DNA of 40,556 bases from Hymenobacter lapidiphilus (GCF_003417065.2 NZ_QVLT01000038.1:1-40556); one strand, 5' to 3'. Positions 31,701 through 39,949 are shown, counted from the stretch's first letter. The notes: a model not told the origin generated them from the sequence alone. Made by a program: numbers and translations.

Positions 31701-33956
31701 GATGGTAACGCGCCAGGTTTCCTGCTGGCCTGGCTGCAGCTTATCGCGGAAGGTGGCAATGTCGAGCACCAGCGGGGCGGGCGGCTCGGCCACCTGCACC
31801 GGGGCCATGTGGGTGTAGAGGCGGTTGTCGCGCACCTGCGTAAGGTGGACGTACAGCTGCGTTTCACCCACCGCAGCGGGCACCGGCACTTCCACCACGC
31901 GCTGCTCACCGGCGCGCAGCGTCAGCCACTCCGAGCGCAGGGGCTGGCCGTTGGCTTCGGCGGCCAGCAGTACGCGGGCATCGGCCAGCGAGCTGCCCAC
32001 CAGGAAGCGCGCCACGCCACCGGGCCGCACGCTGTCCTGCAGGGCCACAAACCAATCGGTAGCGGGCACCGGCAGCTGGGCGGCGGCGGGGTCGAAGAGG
32101 GTGAAGAACTGTTCGGCTTTCGCCGCCGGCTGGCCGGCTTTGGCTGGTGCGGTGGTAGCTTCGAGCAGGTAGCGGCCGGGCTGCTGGCGGGCCAGCTGGG
32201 CGGCCAGCTCGGGTAGTTGGGGCGTCTTCTCGGTGTTGAAAGGGAGCGTGGATACCAGCGTGCGGGCCCAGGTGCTGTCGTTGTCTTCCTGAGCGTAGGC
32301 ATCAAGCGGAAACTGCCGGCGGAACTCCTCGCGGCTCAGGGCCTCGCGCTCGGGCCGCGCCCACGGCCGGGGCCGGAAGGCGGTGCCGAGCGACGTGAGA
32401 CGGTAGAGGCGCAACTCGCCGATGGCTGGCAGGGCCTCGCCGGTGGCGTTGGTTGTCAGCAGCTGCAACTTCTCCTTGGAAGGCAATTCGGCGCGGTTGA
32501 GCAGCGCGGGCACCTGCAGTTGCAGCGTGAGGGCCGCGGCGCCCAGGCTGACGCGCTGCTGGCCGGTGCGGGTTTCGCCGGCCGCGTCCGTCACGTCGGC
32601 CGTTACCTCGAACACGTAGCCCGGGCTGCCGGGCCCGCGCTTGCCGCCGGCACCAGTCTCGCCGGGCTGGGCCACGAACGTAACGGCAAAACCGCCGGCC
32701 GAATCGGTGCGGGCCGTACCATTCGCAATTTCCTGCTCGGCCGGACCGCCGCCGCCCCCGCCGTAGAAGCCGCGCCCAAACCAGGGCCAGAACGTGCGCC
32801 GCACCACCCGGTACTGCACCGTGGCGCCATCAACGGGCTGGCCGGCGTAGGCGGTGGCCGTACCGCGCACCGTAACTTCTTGTCCCATTACGGGCGTGCC
32901 CTGTACCGGCGCCAGCGTGACCTGGAAGGTAGGCCGCTTGTAATCTTCGACGGCGAAATAGACGTCTCTGGTGTCGTCCGCTTCATTGGCCACCAAACTC
33001 ATCTGGCCATTCAGCAAACCAGTTGGCAGCACGAAGGAACCGTGAAAGGAGCCGAATTTATTGGTCTGAAATTCGGCTCGCTGCACTACCTGGCCATTCA
33101 CATCGTGCAACTCCACAGTCTCCTTGAAGTTGGCCAGCACCATCAGGCGCCCTTTTCGCTCGTCGGCAACAATTCCTTTGAAATAGATAGTTTGCCCAGG
33201 CCGGTAAATGGCCCGATCAGTATACAGGAAGGTGGTGCTTTCGGACTCATCTTCCTCATCAGCCAAGTTACGGCGTGGGCCATAGTAGCCCCTGTTTTCC
33301 GTCATCAACAGCGAGTCGGAGCCCTGCGTAAATAAGGCGGCTTGCAGCTGCGTGTTCTGGCCAGTTTTCACTCCCAGCGGCAGTTGGGTCAGGCCCTCGA
33401 CATTAGTACTTTTCACCTCACCCCGCCGCTGCTCGTACTGGCGCTTGGCTTGGTTGTACGACTGAAACAATGGCAGCACCCGCACGCCGGCCAGCGGCGC
33501 GCCCGACTGCCGGTGCAGCACCAGCAGCTCGGGCCCGTCGGTATTGGCGGCGCTGCGGCTTAGGTAGCTTAGCTCGCTTACCGGCACCTCGCTGTAGGCC
33601 GTAACTGTGCCGGGCTGCTCCTTGGTGGGACTATTGGGTGTGGTGCTAAGCACGATGAGGTAGCGGCCCAGCGGTAACGCCGGGCCGGCCTGCTGCATGG
33701 TGTGGCTGCGGAAATCGACCGGGCCGGGCACTTCCAGCGCCCAGGTGGCGGCCGGTTTGGCGGCCAGGGCGCGGGCGTAGCGTTGCTGCAGCGTTTTGTT
33801 TTGATACAGCTCCCGTCGCTCCAGCTGCCGCAGCTGCTGGGCGTTGCTTAGGCGGTAAGCCGTGGCGTAGAGGCGCGGGGCGTTGCGCACGGTCAGCTGC
33901 AGCAGCCAGGGCTGCCCGGGCAGCAGCACCTCCTCAGTCGTAAACCCAACTTCCAC
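28764..33956 (-). CDS. Alpha-2-macroglobulin family protein, main part of a frameshifted gene
   Basis: 1,730-codon frame that begins internally; its natural N-terminus is the separate frame at 34022-35080. It holds macroglobulin domains (MG2-type YTDRAIYRPGQTIYFKG near residue 245) and the central A2M domain (TAFWLPELRTNAQGETVLEF, then PEAVTRWQLLMLAHD). The thioester motif is CSEQ (bases 30409-30420, in YPYECSEQVF), followed by an alpha-alpha toroid and a C-terminal receptor-like domain. Bacterial A2Ms trap proteases in the periplasm by a thioester-linked cage. Two unusual insertions are present: a SusC/TonB-box-like segment at 31283-31386 and a heptamer-repeat insertion at 30650-30743. Base composition drops in 31260-31500 and about 32935-33450. 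No penicillin-binding pbpC partner is nearby. Confidence 0.88.
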   Translation of the reverse strand: MEVGFTTEEVLLPGQPWLLQLTVRNAPRLYATAYRLSNAQQLRQLERRELYQNKTLQQRYARALAAKPAATWALEVPGPVDFRSHTMQQAGPALPLGRYLIVLSTTPNSPTKEQPGTVTAYSEVPVSELSYLSRSAANTDGPELLVLHRQSGAPLAGVRVLPLFQSYNQAKRQYEQRRGEVKSTNVEGLTQLPLGVKTGQNTQLQAALFTQGSDSLLMTENRGYYGPRRNLADEEDESESTTFLYTDRAIYRPGQTIYFKGIVADERKGRLMVLANFKETVELHDVNGQVVQRAEFQTNKFGSFHGSFVLPTGLLNGQMSLVANEADDTRDVYFAVEDYKRPTFQVTLAPVQGTPVMGQEVTVRGTATAYAGQPVDGATVQYRVVRRTFWPWFGRGFYGGGGGGPAEQEIANGTARTDSAGGFAVTFVAQPGETGAGGKRGPGSPGYVFEVTADVTDAAGETRTGQQRVSLGAAALTLQLQVPALLNRAELPSKEKLQLLTTNATGEALPAIGELRLYRLTSLGTAFRPRPWARPEREALSREEFRRQFPLDAYAQEDNDSTWARTLVSTLPFNTEKTPQLPELAAQLARQQPGRYLLEATTAPAKAGQPAAKAEQFFTLFDPAAAQLPVPATDWFVALQDSVRPGGVARFLVGSSLADARVLLAAEANGQPLRSEWLTLRAGEQRVVEVPVPAAVGETQLYVHLTQVRDNRLYTHMAPVQVAEPPAPLVLDIATFRDKLQPGQQETWRVTIRQTDGKSADAELLATLYDQSLDVFRPHDFQPLAFPRQYFQPTLAWQGRFDTTEGQGLFDTQPSTDSPGEVNYPHLNMWGYLGEDVITQRSRGTLQMNVAMEADSKQLSEVVVTGNASSADMAASAPMSQALAGKAAGVQIAGSGPETTQKSLQPDLSNVQARTDFRETAFWLPELRTNAQGETVLEFQMPEAVTRWQLLMLAHDRQLRTGQLRRELVTQKKLQVTANAPRFFREGDQLIFQAKLSNLTDEALAGTAQLFLLDARTQQPLEARLLQSPAQLAFDLKGNQSQALSWSITLPETAEGQLPLEAVTYKVVAKAGLSVVSEQLSGKQKRQRRKNGPTTDKQQLTTVEDGEQNTLPVLPNRLLVTESLPLPIVGPATREFELKKLTSTTSATRRNYSLTLEMTPNPAWYAVQALPYLMEYPYECSEQVFSRLYANLLAAKILTSNPALKTTLAEWQRAAQAGDKAALSSKLEQNPELKNLLLQETPWVRDAQSETERMRRLAELFDEPRLKAETARALAKLRQQQLPDGSFPWFEKMPADRYITQLIVAGFGKLQRLGAFDVLKDEQARPLLQNALAYLDGELQQDYARLRKQPKVDLKADNLNDLQIQALYARSFWPAPAVPKAAQSAQSYYQQQAATYWSGRTRYLQAQTALALHRAKAQPAAVGQMMTALSENALHSDELGMYWKDVRAGYYWREAPTETQATLIEAYDEIKNDQKSVDEMKLWLLKQKQVQNWASTRATADACYALLLRGSDWLKPATEPLTVTVGGQPAQPTSQQAGTGYYKITWPAAEIRPAQGRVTVRKPDAGVAWGALYWQYFEQLDKITPAATGLQLERRLYREQRTAAGPVLEPLTATAPLRVGDVLVVRLVLRADRDLEYVHLKDQRAAGLELIGQTSGYRYQGGLGYYESPRDAATNFFISYFPKGTHTFEYRLRAAQAGNFSGGLSQLQCLYAPEFTTHSAGTRVSIAEQK
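30650..30743. repeat. Inverted heptamer-repeat element inside the A2M coding region
   Basis: Left arm heptamers CAGTTGT, TAGTTGT, TGTTTAT, CAGTTGT (30650-30677); right arm ACAACTG, CTCACTG, ACAACCG, ACAACCC (30716-30743). The arms are mutually complementary. The element keeps the A2M frame open and encodes a polar insert (SVVSEQLSGKQKRQ onward). Confidence 0.75.
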
Positions 33957-34021
33957 GCGCTCCAGCCGCTGGCGCAGGGCGGCGGCCTGCCCGGCGCCGC
34001 GCGTTTTGGGATATTGCTTTT

Positions 34022-35080
34022 CTACCGCCAGGGCCAGCGCGTGGGCTTTGGCGGGTTCGTCTTCTTCCCAGCTGCGGCTTCGGCAGCCCCGAACTCGGCG
34101 GCCAGCGGCGTGGCCTGGTAGGTTTCGGCGGCCCGCCGGAGGACGGCGCGGTACAGCTCCGTCTTGTCTTCCAGCGTGGCGTGCTGCTGCACGAACTCCA
34201 GGCGCTGCAAATCGGCGTCGGCCAGGGCTTCGGGGTGAGCGGCGGAGTTCTGGAGGCGGAAGGCCAGCAGCTGCTGTAGCACCTGCAGCGCGTGGAACTG
34301 GCCGTTGAGCGAGTCGGCGGCCGGGGCTTCCAGCTTCAAGCGGGCAAACTCGGCGGCGGAGCCAAACAGCTGGGGGTCGGTCAGGCGGAACTGCTGGGCG
34401 GGCTTCGTGATGTACAGCTCGTCATTGCCCAGCGCCCCCACGGCCCGGAAGGCCAGCAAATCGAACAGCGTGGGGCGGCGGGCGCGGCCGGCGGCATCGG
34501 CCCCGCGGCTCAGGTAGCCCAGGTCGGCTAGCTGTAGTTGCTGCTGGCGCCGGGGCTCGTCGGCTACCGAGGCCTGGTAATGGCGCACCACGGCCGCGGC
34601 CAGGCGGGCGGCGTCCCAGGTGCGCAGGTCGGCGCGGCTCTGGTCGGCCGTATCGGGGCGGGCAGCGTTGGTGCGGTCGTACAGCTGGTAGCGGTGCTGG
34701 TCGTAGTAGCGGCCATAGAGCTGGGCCAGCAGGCTGTGCAGCACCGGGCGGGCCGGGAACTGCGCCGTTTTCACATCGGCTTCCAGCAGCGCAATGGCCT
34801 TCACATCAGCTTCTTCCTCCTTGTTTTCCAGCAGGCGCAGCTTGTACAGCAGCGTACGCACGTATTCGGGCGCGGCCTGGGGCCGGCGGCGGGCCTGCTG
34901 GTATAGCGGCTCCAGCAGCTTGGCGGCCGAAGCCGTCTGGCCCTTAGCCAGCAGCTGGTCGATTTTCAGCCAGGTGGCGGAGTTCGGCCCACTGTCGGGG
35001 CGGTCGGCGGGGCTGGTTTGCGAAGAACCGGGAGTCAGCAGCATCAGCAGGGCCAACAGGCTAAGCAGGAAAGGGCGCAT
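34022..35080 (-). CDS. N-terminal part of the frameshifted alpha-2-macroglobulin gene
   Basis: 352 codons with a signal peptide (MRPFLLSLLALLMLLTPGSSQ). The body is alpha-helical (LLAKGQTASAAKLLEPLYQQARR, then ADVKTAQFPARPVLHSLLAQLYGRYYD), typical of the N-terminal region of large Bacteroidota A2M proteins. The frame ends at TAG 34022 after a run of frameshifted residues (GKKTNPPKPTRWPWR). Restoring one base near 34067-34071 turns the next codons into EEDEPAKAHALALAVEKQYP and joins the downstream frame, giving one protein of about 2,105 residues. A single-base loss could be a sequencing error. Confidence 0.8.
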   Translation of the reverse strand: MRPFLLSLLALLMLLTPGSSQTSPADRPDSGPNSATWLKIDQLLAKGQTASAAKLLEPLYQQARRRPQAAPEYVRTLLYKLRLLENKEEEADVKAIALLEADVKTAQFPARPVLHSLLAQLYGRYYDQHRYQLYDRTNAARPDTADQSRADLRTWDAARLAAAVVRHYQASVADEPRRQQQLQLADLGYLSRGADAAGRARRPTLFDLLAFRAVGALGNDELYITKPAQQFRLTDPQLFGSAAEFARLKLEAPAADSLNGQFHALQVLQQLLAFRLQNSAAHPEALADADLQRLEFVQQHATLEDKTELYRAVLRRAAETYQATPLAAEFGAAEAAAGKKTNPPKPTRWPWR

Positions 35081-35247
35081 AGGGCTAAAACGAAGGGTTC
35101 AACTAATTCAGTACCCCCCTGATGCCCGCTACCGCCGGATTCCACACGGCTCAGGATGAAATAGGAAGACGGTGAGTTTAACGTTCGGGGGTCGTTTGCG
35201 CAGCTCGCGCCGGCAGGACCGCTCACATAGCAAACGCACCGCCTCCC

Positions 35248-35841
35248 CTATTTCACCTCCTCATTCCCTGCCTCCAGCCCGTCGAGCACGCGCTCGGCCT
35301 GCAGCAGGTGGCGCTTGAGATGCTCAACCAACAGCTCGAAAACGTCGGGCAGGGGCGGCAGCAGCAGCGGAATTACCGGGTTAGGAATACGAATGGCGTT
35401 CATGTTGATGCGGCGGGCCTGGCTGAGCAGGTTGCTCAGTTCGTCGAGCTGGCGGGTGAACACCTCCACTACCGTGCCTGGCAGCCGCGAGCCGCTGGGC
35501 GCGTACTGCTGCGGCGACTTAAGGGGCTTCTCGGTGGCTGGCACGCGCATGGCAGCCGTCAGCTTCTGGCCGAAGTAGCCGTGCTTCACGGTATCGGCCG
35601 GGCGGGTGCCACGCTGCTGGGCCGCCTGAATTTTGCGGTTCATGACGGGCAGGTACAGGCCGCCAATCAGGTTGAGGTGCTCCAGGCACTGACCCACGCT
35701 CCAGCGGCCCGGTCCCGGCCCCCGGTTAAGCTGCTCGCTGCCCAGCGCCCGGAAACGGCGGTTGGTCACCTCGCGCACCCGCTCCACGTCAGCGGTCAGG
35801 GCTTCCAGAAATTCGGTTGTAGCAACGGGATAAGCAGACAT
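35248..35841 (-). CDS. DinB-like four-helix protein
   Basis: 197 residues from ATG 35841 (MSAYPVATTEFLEAL); the frame stays open upstream but ATG 35841 starts at the first helix. The conserved region GPGRWSVGQCLEHLNLIG and the C-terminal ELLVEHLKRHLLQAERV, with the three spaced histidines, match the DinB/DfsB metal-binding four-helix family. Members include bacillithiol- and mycothiol-dependent transferases and many uncharacterised metalloproteins; which thiol this one uses is unknown. It lies downstream of, and convergent with nothing but, the A2M gene on the same strand. Confidence 0.8.
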   Translation of the reverse strand: MSAYPVATTEFLEALTADVERVREVTNRRFRALGSEQLNRGPGPGRWSVGQCLEHLNLIGGLYLPVMNRKIQAAQQRGTRPADTVKHGYFGQKLTAAMRVPATEKPLKSPQQYAPSGSRLPGTVVEVFTRQLDELSNLLSQARRINMNAIRIPNPVIPLLLPPLPDVFELLVEHLKRHLLQAERVLDGLEAGNEEVK

Positions 35842-35968
35842 AGTATCGAGCAGCGGTGGGCGGGTTTGTGCCGTAATGATACGCGAAGCCAGCCGGTTCG
35901 GCAACGGCCACCGGCCAATTTAGGCCCCAATTGCCGGGAAATTGCCGGGCGGGCGCTACTTTCGGACT

Positions 35969-36952
35969 ATGCTTTCGCTCCTTTCGCGCTCCGTTCTGCT
36001 TATTCTGCCACTGCTTGGAGCACTCCTGCTGCCGACAGGGCAGGCTCGGGCCCAGGCGGCGCCCAACCCCGGCGAGAATGTCCCCTTTCTGGTTACGTTT
36101 GGGGCCCAGGCCGACCCCAGCTGGGGCGACGACGACTTCAGCCAGACGTTCTTTTTTCTGGTGCCCAAGGAAAGGCGCCAGCCGGTGTACATCCGCGTGT
36201 TCGACCCCGACTGCGGCGGCCGCCACGACGAGCCCAAGTTCGGCTGGAACACGACAACTAACTTCAGCCTTTACGGCGGCCCCAACGCCCACTCGGCCCC
36301 CGATGCCCGCGCTACCACGCCCCGCGGCAAGTACCGCGCCGGCACGCTGCTGGCCCAAAAAACCTTTGGCTCCGAGCCCGCCTACGACAACCGCTGGTAC
36401 ACCTTCGGCCCCCTCAACCCGCTCGAAGGCGAGCTGACGTCCGAGTTCGACGGCTACGTGTTCAAGCTGATTGCCCAGGGCCTGAGCGGCGACGATGGCA
36501 ACCTGTACCGCTACTTTCTCAGCTCCTCGCCCACCGAAAATATTCCCGTGGAGGGCGGCAACGCCTTCACCTACGAATACTCGTTCCGCCTGACGCCGGT
36601 AGTCGGGGCCAAAACGCACCTCTACCCCTTCGTGAATGACCGGGTGGTGAGCATACGGCAGAGCAATTTTGATGTGGACGGCGGTGTGCAGTTGAAGATT
36701 TTCAGCGTGGCCAAAAACGGCCATCCGGCCACCATAAGCGGCAATAACGCCTGGGCCGCCAGCACCCACATCGTGGCGGCCAAGGAGCACGGCCTCTCGC
36801 TCGACTTCCAGCTCACCACCCTCTCTAAAGCCCCCAACGACCTGGTTTTTTACGTCACCGACCAGTACGACGTGGCCCTGCCCTTCTTCGCCATTCCACT
36901 CGGCGGCCCGCCCCGCTACCGCTACGAGGTAAAAGTGAAGATGCGGGAGTAG
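35969..36952 (+). CDS. Exported protein of unknown function
   Basis: 327 residues from ATG 35969. The signal peptide (MLSLLSRSVLLILPLLGALLL) ends near ARAQ. The mature part has no domain I recognise. It is Tyr/Phe/Gly-rich with strands typical of a secreted beta fold (FSQTFFFLVPKERRQPVYIR, VFDPDCGGRHDEPKFGW, KYRAGTLLAQKTFG, PPRYRYEVKVKMRE). DPDCGGRHDE contains a lone conserved-looking Cys with acidic neighbours, which could be a metal or calcium site; this is only a suggestion. A degenerate -7 box (TACTTTCG, 35957-35964) lies almost at the start codon. The gene is divergent from the DinB-like gene. Confidence 0.7.
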   Translation: MLSLLSRSVLLILPLLGALLLPTGQARAQAAPNPGENVPFLVTFGAQADPSWGDDDFSQTFFFLVPKERRQPVYIRVFDPDCGGRHDEPKFGWNTTTNFSLYGGPNAHSAPDARATTPRGKYRAGTLLAQKTFGSEPAYDNRWYTFGPLNPLEGELTSEFDGYVFKLIAQGLSGDDGNLYRYFLSSSPTENIPVEGGNAFTYEYSFRLTPVVGAKTHLYPFVNDRVVSIRQSNFDVDGGVQLKIFSVAKNGHPATISGNNAWAASTHIVAAKEHGLSLDFQLTTLSKAPNDLVFYVTDQYDVALPFFAIPLGGPPRYRYEVKVKMRE

Positions 36953-37120
36953 TGGTTAGTGGGGAACGTTAGTTTGGACGAGTCGAAAGACCAAGCCAAG
37001 CGAAAGCGTGAATTGGGGGACGGTTTGGCCCATTTTAGTCGGGGCATTTGCCAGTGGATTGACTTTGTGCGGAATTCGGTTTAAACTGAGCGCTTTATGC
37101 CATGCTAAACCGTATCCGTT

Positions 37121-38191
37121 ATGCCTTCTGCTGCCCCACGGCCCCAACCGCCCGCTACGCCGTCTGCCCGTCGGGACCGTGGGCGTACGGCCGGGCCGCT
37201 GGCGGGTCTGCGCCGGGTAGTACGGCGCTATTTTGGTTTTTCGCGGCGCGAAACCTCGGGCCTTGTGGTGCTGCTGGCACTGCTGGGGCTGCTGCTGGCC
37301 TTACCGGCATTGCTTCGCCCCGCCTTGCCTACCTACGATCCGGCACCCGACCAGCGCCGTCTCAATGCCTGGGCTGCCGAGCTGGCAGCCCGCCGCACCG
37401 TTCGGCCCGATTTCGAGAACCGCTACTCCAGCCGCTACCCCCGCCGCCGCTATGCCGCCCGCGAGCGGGTGCCCCAGGTGCCGCTGGCGCCCTTCGACCC
37501 CAACACCTTTTCGGCCCGCGACTGGCAGGCTCGGGGACTACCGGCCTGGCTCGCTGAGCGGCTGGTAAAATACCGCGTGGCCGTGGGCGGTTTTCGGGCC
37601 AAAGAACAGCTGCGCAAAGCCTACGGCCTCTCCGACACTACCTACGCCCGCCTCGCGCCCTACATCCAGCTGCCCGAGCAACTACCGCCCCGCGAGCAGC
37701 GTGCATTCGCCAAAAACGGCCAGTTTCCCGAGCGCCCACCCTTCGAATCCAAGCCGGTCTTCGTGCCCAAGCCCCGCAATCTGGCGGCTTTCGATTTGAA
37801 CGGGGCCGACACCACCCAACTAATGCAGATTCGAGGCATTGGGAGGGGCTATGCGCGGCGGGTAGTCGAGTACGGCCAACGCCTGGGCGGCTTCCGGCAG
37901 GAAGATCAGTTGGCCGAAATTTTCGCCTTCCGCGACGCGCCCGACCTGATCGACAGCCTGCGAAAATACACCTTCGTGGCTCCCGGCTTTACCCCGGCCC
38001 GCCTCGACGTCAACGCCTCCTCCTTCGAGGTGCTTCAAGCCCATCCTTACCTGGGCAAACGCCTGGCCCGCGTGCTGGTGGCCTATCGGCAGCAGCACGG
38101 CCCCTTCCAGCAGCCCACCGACCTGCGCAAAATCCGCATCCTCGACGAGGCGACCTTCGAAAAGCTGCTGCCTTATATAGAGTTGAAGTAG
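37121..38191 (+). CDS. ComEA-like protein with three helix-hairpin-helix domains
   Basis: 356 residues. A basic, Pro-rich cytoplasmic N-terminus is followed by one membrane segment (about residues 45-67, SGLVVLLALLGLLLALPALL). Three ComEA-type HhH modules come next: FDPNTFSARDWQARGLPAW (about 125-185), FDLNGADTTQLMQIRGIGRG (about 222-285) and LDVNASSFEVLQAHPYLGK (about 293-350), with IRGIGRGYARRVVEY the clearest hairpin. The architecture fits the membrane-anchored DNA-binding ComEA family used in DNA uptake, though Bacteroidota copies are mostly untested and may have other roles. No other competence gene is seen nearby. Confidence 0.85.
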   Translation: MPSAAPRPQPPATPSARRDRGRTAGPLAGLRRVVRRYFGFSRRETSGLVVLLALLGLLLALPALLRPALPTYDPAPDQRRLNAWAAELAARRTVRPDFENRYSSRYPRRRYAARERVPQVPLAPFDPNTFSARDWQARGLPAWLAERLVKYRVAVGGFRAKEQLRKAYGLSDTTYARLAPYIQLPEQLPPREQRAFAKNGQFPERPPFESKPVFVPKPRNLAAFDLNGADTTQLMQIRGIGRGYARRVVEYGQRLGGFRQEDQLAEIFAFRDAPDLIDSLRKYTFVAPGFTPARLDVNASSFEVLQAHPYLGKRLARVLVAYRQQHGPFQQPTDLRKIRILDEATFEKLLPYIELK

Positions 38192-38430
38192 CCAGATGAG
38201 CCAGTGCCCATCGTTGAGCGTGCACGTGGCCCCAATGGCAATGGCTGCAGTATAGCCCGCTACCGGTTCGTACAGCAAAATGGCCGTCAGGAAGGCGTTG
38301 GTGGTGTGGTCCGAAGAGTGAAGAAAGGATGTTGTTGAAAAACCGAAAGTTGTCGAGGGTTTCAACGCACGCTTCCTCGGCCTCATCCAGCCAACGCTCT
38401 TTGCAATTCACGGGCGTTTAAGCGACATGA
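38192..38430 (-). pseudogene. Remnant of a small gene, multiply frameshifted
   Basis: On the minus strand the sequence begins ATG TCG CTT AAA CGC CCG then meets TGA; shifting frame gives a hydrophilic stretch (NCKERWLDEAEEACVETLDN, then FRFFNNILSS). A second shift gives a hydrophobic stretch (HTTNAFLTAILLYEPVAG, YTAAIAIGATCTL) that runs into sequence antisense to comEA. The two shifts and the lack of an independent end suggest a decayed, truncated gene. Family not recognised; evidence is limited to composition and continuity. Confidence 0.3.
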
Positions 38431-38471
38431 GCCAAAAGATTCAGCTGCAAAACAACAGCCAGTCAACCAAC

Positions 38472-38527
38472 AAAACGGAGGCCCGCAATGTCTGCCCTAA
38501 TCGAGCAGGCATTGCGGGCCTCGTTTT
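38472..38527 (-). terminator. Terminator of the disordered-protein gene
   Basis: A 23-base imperfect hairpin (AAACGGAGGCCCGCAATG arm against CATTGCGGGCCTCGTTTT) with T-rich end on the minus strand lies just after the stop at 38538. Confidence 0.75.
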
Positions 38528-38537
38528 ATTAGCTGAC

Positions 38538-39422
38538 TTATTTCTTGGGCGGACCGGGGCTGGCGCCGTAGTCGGGCGAGTCGGGCGAACCGGTGCGCTC
38601 ATCCGATGCCTGGCCGTAGTTGCGGGCGGCCTGCTCTTTATCAAAGTCGCCCTTGGCGGGCGAGCCGTCGGTGCCCGCTGGCTCCGAGTCGTCGTACTCG
38701 TCGTTGTAGGAACCGCCTTTCGAGCCGAATCCCTGTGCCTCGCTCCCCTCCGCATCAGCCGACCCGGCGGCCTCATAGCCACTGCGGCCAGCGCGGGTGG
38801 GCGGGGTGGCGCCCGCCTCGCCGCTGCCGTAACCAGCGTTACCCGGAGCTTGGCCGGTGCGCTGCCCTGCGGGGCCACCTTCGGGGTGGCCAGGCGTGTA
38901 ATCTTCGCCTTGGTTGCGGTGCTTGTCGGCCGGGCCTGGCTCAGCATTGGACTGCCCACCCAGCGAGGAGGTACCGTAGTTCTGCGCGTAAGCCGAGCCG
39001 GTGCCGGTTGGGGCGTCGTTATCGTTGCCAAACAGCGGCCCAACAGCCGATTCGGGGGCATCATGCCCGGCACCCACGGCTACGGTACCGAAACTACCGT
39101 TTTCGGTCGAAGGGAAACCTTGCTCGACCTGCGCCCGCTCGCCCACGTAGCCTGAGGTGGCCGGCGCCTGCACCGGCGGGCCGGCGTAGGTGTCGGCACC
39201 ACGGCTGGTTTCGTTGCCGTAGCCACCCTGGGTAGCCCCCTGGTCCGACTGGCGGCCGAATTCGCCCCGGCTGGCGCCGGATACCTCGTTCTGCTCATGG
39301 TTGAACTCGTCATTGGCCACGGGCTGGCCGGCAGGCGAGTTGGCCGGAGCGCGTAGCTCGGGCGGCAGCGCGTTGGCAAGAGTTTCGGGTGTAGTAGCGG
39401 GCTTCTGGGCGTTGTCAGACAT
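38538..39422 (-). CDS. Long hydrophilic, intrinsically disordered protein
   Basis: 294 residues from ATG 39422 (MSDNAQKPATTPETL); an upstream frame to 39476 is unlikely. There is no signal peptide, no membrane segment and no cysteine. The composition is dominated by Gly, Ser, Asn, Asp, Glu, Ala, Pro and Tyr, with many short Gly-Tyr and Gly-Gly motifs (GGYGNETSRGADTYAGP, NAGYGSGEAGATPP, GGSYNDEYDDSEPAG). Such sequences behave like hydrophilins or phase-separating low-complexity proteins. It is transcribed divergently from the cold-shock gene, which may hint at a stress-linked role, but that is inference. Base composition and codon use are like the neighbours. Confidence 0.7.
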   Translation of the reverse strand: MSDNAQKPATTPETLANALPPELRAPANSPAGQPVANDEFNHEQNEVSGASRGEFGRQSDQGATQGGYGNETSRGADTYAGPPVQAPATSGYVGERAQVEQGFPSTENGSFGTVAVGAGHDAPESAVGPLFGNDNDAPTGTGSAYAQNYGTSSLGGQSNAEPGPADKHRNQGEDYTPGHPEGGPAGQRTGQAPGNAGYGSGEAGATPPTRAGRSGYEAAGSADAEGSEAQGFGSKGGSYNDEYDDSEPAGTDGSPAKGDFDKEQAARNYGQASDERTGSPDSPDYGASPGPPKK

Positions 39423-39494
39423 GGATTCGGAAAGCTTAGGTGGCAGTGTCGTTACATACGTAGCCCCGGCAGTCACGTTCTGCAGCCTGGTTTT

Positions 39495-39524
39495 TTTGTT
39501 GATTTAAAAAACAGCGTAGATTTA
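39495..39524 (+). promoter_or_regulatory. Probable promoter of the cold-shock gene
   Basis: TTTG (39495-39498), 18 bases, then TAGATTTA (39517-39524), one mismatch from TAnnTTTG. A leader of about 70 nt follows, as is common for cold-shock mRNAs. Confidence 0.45.
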
Positions 39525-39600
39525 CCGCGCTTAGTTATGGTATTGACTCCACGCACTCTTGCTTTCCTTTTCTTCATTTCCTCAACCACTCAGCACCTCT

Positions 39601-39792
39601 ATGAAAACAGGCACCGTTAAATTTTTCAACGAAGCTAAAGGCTTCGGCTTCATTGTGCAGGACGAAGACAACCAGGAAATCTTCGTCCACCAAACCGGTC
39701 TCGTTCACGAAATTCGCGAAAATGACCGCGTCAGCTTCGATATTGTCGATGGTCGTAAAGGCCAGAACGCAGTGAAAGTGGAGCGGATTTAA
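39601..39792 (+). CDS. Cold-shock domain protein
   Basis: 63-residue single CSD protein from ATG 39601 (MKTGTVKFFNEAKGFGFI); in-frame codons upstream are leader. RNP1 (KGFGFI) and RNP2 (EIFVHQT) nucleic-acid-binding motifs are present. It binds single-stranded RNA or DNA and can melt mRNA structure at low temperature or act as a general RNA chaperone; Bacteroidota have several copies, so it need not be cold-induced. Its pyrimidine-rich leader and strong terminator suggest a monocistronic transcript. Confidence 0.95.
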   Translation: MKTGTVKFFNEAKGFGFIVQDEDNQEIFVHQTGLVHEIRENDRVSFDIVDGRKGQNAVKVERI

Positions 39793-39828
39793 GCTACTGT
39801 CCTTTCAACTGTCGGCTACAAGAATACC

Positions 39829-39906
39829 AGTTCCGGCAAAGAGCAGGGCGCGGGCCCGTCGAAACAAACTGTTTCAACGGGCAGCGCCCTGCTCTTTGCC
39901 GGAACT
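39829..39906. terminator. Long nested hairpin between csp and gldH
   Basis: Perfect 23-base arms (39829-39851 and 39884-39906) enclose a second stem (39855-39865 with 39871-39881, one mismatch). It lies between convergent genes and should terminate both. Confidence 0.75.
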
Positions 39907-39949
39907 ACCGGTTTTCACTCAGCTACAAGCAGCAGCTCACCATTCCTTC

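Noticed and set aside
32203..33335. Long open frame antisense to the A2M gene
   Set aside because: GC-rich antisense shadow; the A2M reading frame is supported by domain motifs throughout.
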